A DNA stretch of 15,826 nt, taken from Smittium mucronatum (Eukaryota; Kickxellomycota; Harpellomycetes; Harpellales; Legeriomycetaceae). The stretch's first letter is position 1; each line of letters opens with the position of its first letter. Under the pieces are notes generated by a model that was not told the origin of the DNA, made no database searches, and was given only the letters and a program-made list of their open reading frames with translations. The DNA lies in NCBI GenBank assembly GCA_001953115.1, contig LSSL01002747.1, forward strand, positions 1 through 15,826. The letters run 5' to 3'. A program made the translations under genes and the position numbers. This document shows positions 1-5,785 of the stretch, piece after piece.

Positions 1-240
1 GCTCCCGCCACATTTTTTTCCCGTTTGATTGTCTAATTTAGAGTTGTTTTCTTTAGAGCAGAGAGTAGAATTAACTTTGGGTTAAACTGGCCCTAGCAGA
101 GGTCATGAAAATGAGGAAGGATAGTGGAGATGATTAGACTCTACTAGTATATTTATAGATCCAAAGTTTCCTCTAAAACTTGCCAGCATCTGAACATATC
201 AGTTGGTTGCTAATCAGATTCTAATTTTGTTTTTGTAAAT

Positions 241-377
241 GAGGGGGGAGGGGAGGGATAGTGTATTCGAAAAATTTAGTTAATGTTTTATCAATGATGA
301 AATGGCACATGATGTAGGTGTACACTTAAAGATGGTATGTATCCAAATCAAGGCGTAGACGGTTCCCCTCTCCCCCC
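241..377. promoter_or_regulatory. G-tract and C-tract pair upstream of the secreted-protein gene
   Basis: Positions 243-257 carry a purine tract of three G runs (6, 4 and 3 G) separated by single A residues. Positions 365-377 carry a C run pattern (CCCCT then CCCCCC) that is nearly its reverse complement. Both stand out in AT-rich DNA. They contain AGGGG/CCCCT pentamers like the fungal stress-response element, and the G side could form a quadruplex or pair with the C side. A regulatory role is inference from position and composition only. Confidence 0.3.
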
Positions 378-413
378 TTTATAACACCGCCATTATGTCC
401 ACCTCCCGCCCCG

Positions 414-424
414 TTTATATAAAA
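414..424 (+). promoter_or_regulatory. TATA-like box, distal candidate
   Basis: TTTATATAAAA lies just downstream of the C-rich tract and about 390 bp before the start codon at 810, and pyrimidine-rich DNA follows it. It is a reasonable core promoter if the 5' UTR is long. A second candidate lies at 629-638, so the transcription start is undecided. Confidence 0.35.
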
Positions 425-628
425 CCTCTTGATCTTTTTGATTCCCATTCTGTAAACTTTTAGCTCCGTAATTTTCTTTTTATTCAGCTTCTACTCTTTA
501 TATTGATCTTTATTATATATAAAAAAGCATTTCAGACTGTTTTTATTCTTTAATTCTCGATTTAAATCTCCAGTGAGGAATAAATAGCAAGCAGCTTGTA
601 TATTAAATAGCTTTATACTTGCAAATAC

Positions 629-638
629 ATATATAAAT
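629..638 (+). promoter_or_regulatory. TATA-like box, proximal candidate
   Basis: ATATATAAAT about 170 bp upstream of the start codon at 810 would give a more usual fungal 5' UTR length than the candidate at 414-424. AT-rich background makes chance matches likely. Confidence 0.3.
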
Positions 639-773
639 ACTCTAAATACATTTTAACAGCTGATCTAGTTAGTGGAAATAAAGATATTTCCCACACAATA
701 GTTTCTTGTAAAAAATACCACTACGAATATCTTTGCGTACAACCCGAAGGGGATAAAAGAGGGAGGCTGAGCC

Positions 774-794
774 AAATAAATAAATAAATAAATA
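774..794 (+). repeat. AAAT tetranucleotide microsatellite in the 5' leader
   Basis: About five copies of AAAT end 15 bp before the ATG at 810. The tract includes an in-frame TAA at 789-791, which closes the upstream frame and supports 810 as the start. Length variation here would alter the leader of the secreted-protein mRNA. Confidence 0.8.
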
Positions 795-809
795 CTCATA
801 TCGATAATA

Positions 810-3800
810 ATGAGATCTCTTGTGGCGCTTTGTCTTACCCTTGTGTTCGGCACTTTTGCGCAAGAGTGTATTGTAGGCGACTACAAATGTAATGGCCCCG
901 ATGGAACCGACGAAAATTACTTTATTTGCGACATAGGTCCGAGGAATGTCGCAATGAAATGCGGGCCTGGAACCTTCTGCTATCAACGCACTCCAACTGC
1001 CGTCTACTGCGGGAATCCTTTGCCGCCCCAAACAAACTCAACCGCGTCTGGAAATGCTTGTAGTCCGGAAGATAATGGCCGGTACTACTGCCCCGAAGAA
1101 AACGGGAAATCGCCCTTCTACTTATGGTGTGTATACGGTGAGCTCCTCAAAATTGATTGCCCGCAATCCACGTACTGCTACAGTGGTCCTAATAACTTGT
1201 TATATTGTGGTTTCAGGCCTGAAGGGTCTTTCCCACCAGGTATATCTCCACCAGGTATATCTCCACCAGGTATATCTCCACCAGGAGCACCCGTTGAATC
1301 AATCCTGGTACCACAAATATCACCGTCATCATTATCCTCTAGTACCGAGATTTCGTCAGTGGAATCGTCACCCCTTATTCCTCCCGAAACCACTAGCAGT
1401 GTAATCTCGTCCGAGGAATCATCGCCCCTTATTCCTCCTGAAACTTCCAGTACCGAAATTTCTACCACACCTATTTTCACTCAATCACTGCTGACTGAAG
1501 TACTAACTGCAACTGTGATATCCGTATCCCTCGAAAGTGAAACCACTGTTGTGGGAAGCGTCTCGACCGAAATCACTCTGATAACCAACATATCGGTCCA
1601 AGTATCGGAAAATCCCACGTCTACTCAGGCAGCGACAACCGAAACCACTGTTTTCACATCACTGGAAACCGTAACTTCTCTGTCCACAACTACCACCGAG
1701 TCAGTCGACACTACAACGCAGTTATCAACGGTCACAGTCGAATCCAACGAAACTACAACAAGTGTGTCGACAGTAACGGCGGAATCAATCGACATCACGA
1801 CTCAAGTATCCACTGTAACCGCCCAGTCTATCGTCGTCACCACAAGCGTTACTACATCTACTTCTCAATCCACCGATACGACCGTGTCTACCACTACTAC
1901 CCAGTCCACCACTACTGCTACTTCCACCGTCACATCTCAAACCACTACTACTGGAACCCTCGTCCTCACAAAAACTGAAACCGCACTCAGGACCTCCATT
2001 ATCGTCCAGGTCGTGACCCAAACAACCAGTGTTTTCACCACACTTGTTGTTTCTCGCTCCCCAACAAACGCAATCTCAACTGCGGTCTCTGTCGCTCCAT
2101 CGACATCCGTCATTTTCGTCACCGCAACCAATGGATCTTCGTCCGCTATTACCCAAACTAGATCCTCGCTTACCACTTCCGTCGTCGTTGTTACGGCAAC
2201 GGTTGGGAACACTTCTGCTATAACCCAAACTAGATCCTTGCTATCCACGTCTGTTGTTGTTGTTACAGCAACAGTTGGAAACACTTCGGCTGTAACCCAA
2301 ACTAGATCCTCAGTAACAACATCCGTAATCTTTGTGACTGCAACAGCCGGAAACACTTCTGTCATAACCCAAACCAGATCCTCAGTGGCTACATCCGTAG
2401 TCTTTGTAACTGCAACAACCGGATCTTCAGTATCCTTCTCAACCATCGGATCCGTCATGTCGTCGGTTGAAACTAACAGCTTGAATGAGCTCATACCTAG
2501 CGTTCTTGGATCTGAAGAGGAAAATGCCGAAAGTGCAACCGAGTCTTCTAGTAACTCATCCGAATCATCTAATGATTCTGCCTCTCCAGTATCGCCTACT
2601 GGTGAATCATCGAGCTCGAGTGCCACTTCGGCTGAATCTGGAGTAGCCTCGCCTTTGGAATCCAGCCCAGGTTCATTGGAATCCGGATCAGGAGCTTCTG
2701 AAACCTCAACCACACCATCAGGATCAGAGTCATCTCAATCAGAGGAAATAGTAGGAACATCATTCTCAGGATCCAACCCGGTTTTTTCAGAATCGGGATC
2801 TTCAGCTTCAGGAAATTCAAGCCAATTCTCAGGATCTGAATCAATGGTATCGGGAAATTCAACTGAAATATCCGGATCCGAAACTATCAGTGGGGAGACG
2901 GGTAGTTCAACAACAGGGGGAAATTCGATTGAAGATCTGATTCCAACTACAGAAGAGTCTAGTGCATCGAGTTCAGTTTCGGAAACTGGGAGTAATGGCA
3001 CGGGCACAGGCGAGACAAGCGGATCTGAGCAAATTTCCGCCGGACCAGCAACGCTAGTGACGACATTGACAACCCAAGTTTCATCGTTTACGAGAACTAT
3101 TGTGACGAATGGAAGAACCAGCGTTTCTGCGACAACAGTGACATCGGTGCGATCAATTACTACGAGTCTGAGGAATACTTCGACAGTTGTGGTAACTAGC
3201 ACACAACCAATCCGGGTTTCCCTAACCCTAACGGTCACCAACCTAGTATCTGTCACAGGCACAGGATCAGGTTTAGACACTGTTCAATTGACTACAATAA
3301 CTGCGAATATTGGTACAGGAAATGTTTTGGGATCGGGCGAGGAAAACGCTGAAGAAAATGGGTCATCGACCTCTTCATCGCTTACTAGAAGCGTTTTGGG
3401 ATCATCTGAAACTAATTCAAGAGGGAGAACTAGTTCTACAAGCGGGTCAACGCGTCAAACTGGAACTTTTTCAGGGGGTAGCGTTTTGGGGTCCGAAGAA
3501 GCAAATTCGGGGATGAGAACGACAGCAACACGCTCGCCAACCAGTCAAACCGGCACTAGAACATCTTTAATCGGTAGTGTTTTGGGGTCTGAAGAGACAA
3601 ATGGTGACCTCATTCCAACATCAACGCTTATCGGCAGTGTCCTTGGTTCTGATGAAACGAATTCCGACTTTCTTCCCACATCCACGCTCGTAGGCAGTGT
3701 CCTCGGATCTCAAGAGATTAATATTGACATCCAAACCATAAACCAAGGAGCAAACCAGATTATTGTTATTGTACAACAAATCAATAGTTCTACTAGCAGA

Positions 3801-4088
3801 GGGGGCGGTGGTAGACCTAACAGACCACCAGGAGGTGGTGGTATAGGAGGTATAGGAGGTGGTGCTGGTGGCAGACCCAATCGAACTCCTGGCGGTGGAC
3901 CCACTAGCAGAACTAGTCGAAATTCCAATAGTAGCAGAAGCCGAACTCGGACTAGTACTAGTTCGAGCTCTAGCTCTAGCACTAGCACCAGCTCAAGTTC
4001 AAGTTCAAGCACTAAGCCCGCAGCTATACCTAACTACGGGTATGATGATAGTAATATCAGGTATAATTACAGGAGGTGGGCGTTCTAA
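810..4088 (+). CDS. Secreted mucin-like protein with two CBM19-like chitin-binding modules
   Basis: This 1092-residue protein is read in one uninterrupted frame. Residues 1-17 form a signal peptide (MRSLVALCLTLVFGTFA, likely cut before Gln18). Two tandem six-cysteine modules follow: Cys 20, 27, 40, 51, 57, 67 and Cys 84, 94, 107, 117, 123, 133. The spacings are nearly identical, and both end in a T-F/Y-C-Y motif and a YCG, the pattern of fungal CBM19 chitin-binding domains. Then come PPGIS repeats (about 142-158), a long Ser/Thr-rich region with 14- and 24-residue repeats, a Ser/Glu/Gly-rich region, seven SVLGSEETN-like motifs, a Gly-rich stretch (about 1005-1035) and a Ser-rich tail ending YRRWAF. 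There is no hydrophobic C-terminus, so no GPI anchor is expected. NXS/T sites are frequent. Its base composition is clearly richer in G+C than the flanks. Likely a heavily O-glycosylated wall or extracellular chitin-binding protein. The signal peptide and cysteine pattern are seen directly, the family is recognised by eye, and the role is inferred. Confidence 0.85.
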   Translation: MRSLVALCLTLVFGTFAQECIVGDYKCNGPDGTDENYFICDIGPRNVAMKCGPGTFCYQRTPTAVYCGNPLPPQTNSTASGNACSPEDNGRYYCPEENGKSPFYLWCVYGELLKIDCPQSTYCYSGPNNLLYCGFRPEGSFPPGISPPGISPPGISPPGAPVESILVPQISPSSLSSSTEISSVESSPLIPPETTSSVISSEESSPLIPPETSSTEISTTPIFTQSLLTEVLTATVISVSLESETTVVGSVSTEITLITNISVQVSENPTSTQAATTETTVFTSLETVTSLSTTTTESVDTTTQLSTVTVESNETTTSVSTVTAESIDITTQVSTVTAQSIVVTTSVTTSTSQSTDTTVSTTTTQSTTTATSTVTSQTTTTGTLVLTKTETALRTSIIVQVVTQTTSVFTTLVVSRSPTNAISTAVSVAPSTSVIFVTATNGSSSAITQTRSSLTTSVVVVTATVGNTSAITQTRSLLSTSVVVVTATVGNTSAVTQTRSSVTTSVIFVTATAGNTSVITQTRSSVATSVVFVTATTGSSVSFSTIGSVMSSVETNSLNELIPSVLGSEEENAESATESSSNSSESSNDSASPVSPTGESSSSSATSAESGVASPLESSPGSLESGSGASETSTTPSGSESSQSEEIVGTSFSGSNPVFSESGSSASGNSSQFSGSESMVSGNSTEISGSETISGETGSSTTGGNSIEDLIPTTEESSASSSVSETGSNGTGTGETSGSEQISAGPATLVTTLTTQVSSFTRTIVTNGRTSVSATTVTSVRSITTSLRNTSTVVVTSTQPIRVSLTLTVTNLVSVTGTGSGLDTVQLTTITANIGTGNVLGSGEENAEENGSSTSSSLTRSVLGSSETNSRGRTSSTSGSTRQTGTFSGGSVLGSEEANSGMRTTATRSPTSQTGTRTSLIGSVLGSEETNGDLIPTSTLIGSVLGSDETNSDFLPTSTLVGSVLGSQEINIDIQTINQGANQIIVIVQQINSSTSRGGGGRPNRPPGGGGIGGIGGGAGGRPNRTPGGGPTSRTSRNSNSSRSRTRTSTSSSSSSSTSTSSSSSSSTKPAAIPNYGYDDSNIRYNYRRWAF
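867..1010 (+). other. First CBM19-like chitin-binding module (residues 20-67)
   Basis: Six cysteines are spaced 6, 12, 10, 5 and 9 residues apart, with a CGPGTFC core that resembles the CAPGTTC segment of fungal CBM19 domains such as the one at the end of yeast chitinase. The first cysteine comes directly after the signal peptide, so the mature protein begins with this module. Confidence 0.6.
1059..1208 (+). other. Second CBM19-like chitin-binding module (residues 84-133)
   Basis: Six cysteines are spaced 9, 12, 9, 5 and 9 residues apart, matching the first module, with aromatic residues (Tyr92, Tyr93, Tyr104, Trp106) that could contact sugar. It is separated from the first module by a short Pro/Asn/Thr linker. 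The core is less canonical (CPQSTYC), so the copies have diverged. Confidence 0.55.
1233..1285 (+). repeat. 15-bp tandem repeat encoding PPGIS
   Basis: Three identical 15-bp units (CCACCAGGTATATCT) are followed by the first 8 bp of a fourth. They form a short proline hinge between the chitin-binding modules and the Ser/Thr-rich region. Perfect identity suggests recent expansion by slippage or unequal exchange. Confidence 0.9.
1698..1865 (+). repeat. 42-bp degenerate coding repeat, four units
   Basis: Units of 14 residues start at about residue 297 and follow the form E-S-x-x-T-T-T-x-x-S-T-V-T-A. Later units become irregular TTTTQST sequence. They are diverged at the DNA level but in phase, as in an old mucin-type expansion. 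Confidence 0.7.
2103..2462 (+). repeat. 72-bp coding repeat, five units
   Basis: Five in-phase 24-residue units run from residue 432 to 551. The consensus begins TSVVFVTAT-GNTS and ends ITQTRSS. The first four keep the ITQTRSS half; the fifth degenerates after TTGSS. Alternating beta-branched residues and a conserved NTS sequon suggest a repeated beta-rich, glycosylated stalk. Confidence 0.85.
3567..3746 (+). repeat. 60-bp coding repeat, three units
   Basis: Three 20-residue units run from residue 920 to 979. Each begins L-I/V-G-S-V-L-G-S, and the first two end P-T-S-T. The third runs into a distinct segment (INIDIQTINQ). They are the tandem end of a motif that also occurs, more widely spaced, earlier in the protein. 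Confidence 0.85.
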
Positions 4089-4603
4089 CACTTGTCCCTC
4101 CTTCCCAAGCTTCATTGAAGTACTCCAATTACTTGGTTACTATCAATAGTTTTGGTTACTTGTTTATATATTAATGCTTTAGACGGGGCATTTTGTTTTT
4201 TTTTAAAAAATATCTTTGAAAAATGTCCATACATCTCGGATCAAACTTTTCGATGAAAATAATCTATTACAAATACCACTCATTTTATTTTTCTGCATAT
4301 TAATTATAATAAAATCATTATTAAAAATCATATCAGTATTCAAGATTGAACTTACCCAAATTCTCCTTTATTTGCAATTAGAAATTATAGAGCTATACTT
4401 TGAGCCTAACGAAACTTGCTCCTAGTTAAATGAAATATTGAATAGCCTCGACATTAATTTTTTTTTCCGTGCTTTATATAGAAAGTGATAATTTTCGATA
4501 TGAATGATATGACAGTCTTCTAATACTTTTTTTTTTTTGCAAGTAATATAATTGTTTTTTGCGATTTATTGTAACTTGTTTTATAAACCCACGACTTTTA
4601 TCT
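4089..4603 (+). other. 3' flank of the secreted-protein gene, no further gene seen
   Basis: AT-rich DNA. A direct repeat of TTGGTTACT occurs at 4133-4141 and 4152-4160. An AATAAA hexamer at 4308-4313, about 220 bp after the stop, is a candidate poly(A) signal. Long T runs occur from 4190 onward. The only open stretches are low-complexity AT-rich frames that I do not consider genes. Confidence 0.5.
4591..4603 (+). repeat. Target-site duplication, left copy, of the truncated LINE
   Basis: ACGACTTTTATCT here is repeated perfectly at 5143-5155, directly after an A-rich tail. A 13-bp duplication is typical of LINE target-primed reverse transcription. Confidence 0.8.
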
Positions 4604-5142
4604 TAATTTTGGACTGCTCAACGCCTATCCAACGCAAAAATCATGAATGGAAAGTTTTTTTTTTGCCCGTGTTACAAAATGAACTCACCAGAGACCATTG
4701 AACGCCTATTTTTAGTGTGTAAAAAGTGGGAGAACGTCCGTAGACTGAAGATCTAGAGGTTCCTCGCCGATAATATCAATTTATTATTGTCTCAAATTTT
4801 AATCTCGTCCGATCCAGCTCAGTTGGAACAGATCGGAAAAACTCCTTGGGGGGGGGGGGAGTCTAAAAAAAAATTTTGTCAGCTCCGCGCTGACGACGCC
4901 AGTCAAATAATCGAACTGGAAACAGCAAAACTTTTGGATGGCATTCGCAATACCCGTCTGTTAATATTGGAAGATATTAATGAATCAACAGCCCCCTTGA
5001 ATCAATTCCCAGTGGGTACGGAGCCGCTAGAGCGGCGGAGTGGAGTTGGTTAGAATTTTTCCGAGAAATTTTATTAGTGTTTTTATTCATTTTTATTTAG
5101 TTTAAACTAAATTCTGCGTAAAATAGGAAAAATAAAATAAAA
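4604..5142 (+). mobile_element. 5'-truncated LINE (non-LTR retrotransposon) insertion
   Basis: This 539-bp insertion is bounded by perfect 13-bp direct repeats and ends in an A-rich tail (AAAATAAAATAAAA). It starts inside the C-terminal part of a LINE polyprotein, so it is a dead 5'-truncated copy. The coding part ends at 5053, and about 90 bp of 3' UTR follow. The start right after the left repeat and the tail right before the right repeat fix both boundaries. The same 3' tail occurs in the chimeric element at 5635-5777. Confidence 0.8.
4607..5053 (+). pseudogene. C-terminal remnant of a LINE reverse transcriptase polyprotein
   Basis: One frame runs from the 5' breakpoint to TAG 5051-5053 with a single internal stop (TAG 4754-4756). 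Near its start it carries a damaged zinc-knuckle motif: CPCY, then SPETIERLFLVCKKW. This matches the Cys..Cys..E-T-x-E-H-L-x-L-x-C pattern that closes many LINE polyproteins, with the usual His replaced by Arg. The last 19 residues (PLNQFPVGTEPLERRSGVG) reappear, diverged, in the chimeric element downstream. A run of 12 G at 4848-4859 lies within the frame. The reverse transcriptase and endonuclease parts are missing. Family assignment is by motif. Confidence 0.7.
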
Positions 5143-5155
5143 ACGACTTTTATCT
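5143..5155 (+). repeat. Target-site duplication, right copy, of the truncated LINE
   Basis: Perfect match to 4591-4603, placed directly after the A-rich LINE tail. Confidence 0.8.
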
Positions 5156-5580
5156 AGGAATACATCTAATTAGATGTTGTAAATTTAGAAAAATAATTCT
5201 TTTTTTTTTTCACAAAACGTATCCTTATACTAATATTTCTTTCTTAAATTAAGGCGATGAAGACTACAATAATAAAAGGGGTACGGTGATAGAAAGCTGA
5301 AATATTTTTTTCTTTTATTCAAGATGGAATTTTGACAGGTTTCAAATCTCCAATATCCAAAAAAAAATATGGGAGATGGATTTGAAAAAATAGGATCAAT
5401 ATTTCCAATTCACCTTTTTATGATTCCTTGATATGATAACTGCACAATATGAAAGTGTAGATTGGAGGAGGAAAGAGAGGAAATCAACAAAAAGTTTCTA
5501 TAATTTTTCTTATTAAAATTTTAATAGTATTTAGAGCTGCATAAAATAAAGTTTACTGAATTAAAAAACATATTTGATAT
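5156..5580. other. AT-rich spacer between the two LINE-derived insertions
   Basis: I see homopolymer A and T runs and no gene, RNA or clear repeat. It appears to be the pre-insertion host DNA that separates the two insertions. Confidence 0.5.
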
Positions 5581-5588
5581 ATTGTGAA
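5581..5588 (+). repeat. Target-site duplication, left copy, of the tRNA-LINE chimera
   Basis: ATTGTGAA ends exactly at the base before the tRNA 5' end and recurs at 5778-5785 just after the tail of the element. Confidence 0.65.
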
Positions 5589-5634
5589 GCGCTAGTAGTA
5601 TAGCGATATAATGGTTGCTTTCCAAGCAATCGGT
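5589..5634 (+). pseudogene. tRNA-Gly(UCC) 5' part, truncated in the variable region
   Basis: The acceptor 5' strand is GCGCTAG, followed by the D arm. The anticodon stem GTTGC/GCAAT closes a seven-base loop TTTCCAA with anticodon TCC at 5621-5623, which reads GGA glycine codons. The A box (TAGTATAGCGA, 5596-5606) matches the consensus except its last position. After the variable bases the sequence switches to LINE tail, so the T arm and 3' acceptor strand are missing and no functional tRNA can fold. The head begins at the mature tRNA 5' end with no leader. Confidence 0.8.
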
Positions 5635-5777
5635 CCCCTTGAACAAATTCCCTCGAGGTATGGAGCTGCTAGAGTGGCAGAGGGGAGTTGGGCGAAGATT
5701 TCTTTTGGTTTTTTTAAATAATTTTTTAGGACTTATTATAAAATTCAAAAAAAATTCCCGTAAAAAAAAAAGGTTAA
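5589..5777 (+). mobile_element. Chimeric tRNA-Gly/LINE-tail retroelement, SINE-like
   Basis: A 189-bp insertion flanked by 8-bp direct repeats. The head (5589-5634) is the 5' part of a tRNA-Gly(UCC). The tail (from 5635) matches the 3' end of the LINE at 4993-5142: the first 58 bp align without gaps at 46 of 58 identities, and a later ATTC..CGTAAAA block is in register within 1 bp. A ten-A run (5762-5771) and GGTTA precede the right duplication. tRNA head plus LINE tail is the SINE plan. However, the tail contains T7 (5709-5715) and T6 (5722-5727) runs that should stop Pol III, so a one-off template-switch product is at least as likely as an active SINE family. Confidence 0.7.
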
Positions 5778-5785
5778 ATTGTGAA
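5778..5785 (+). repeat. Target-site duplication, right copy, of the tRNA-LINE chimera
   Basis: ATTGTGAA, identical to 5581-5588, located a few bases past the A run of the element tail. Confidence 0.65.

Noticed and set aside
665..1031. Minus-strand open frames over the start of the secreted-protein gene
   Set aside because: They overlap the signal peptide and first cysteine module, which are clearly real on the plus strand.
1178..3280. Long minus-strand open frames opposite the secreted-protein gene
   Set aside because: They mirror the repetitive codons of the plus-strand gene, lack independent features and give low-complexity peptides.
4216..4425. 69-codon plus-strand open frame after the secreted-protein gene
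   Set aside because: Its Ile/Leu/Phe/Lys-rich peptide is what AT-rich spacer gives by chance; no motif or promoter.
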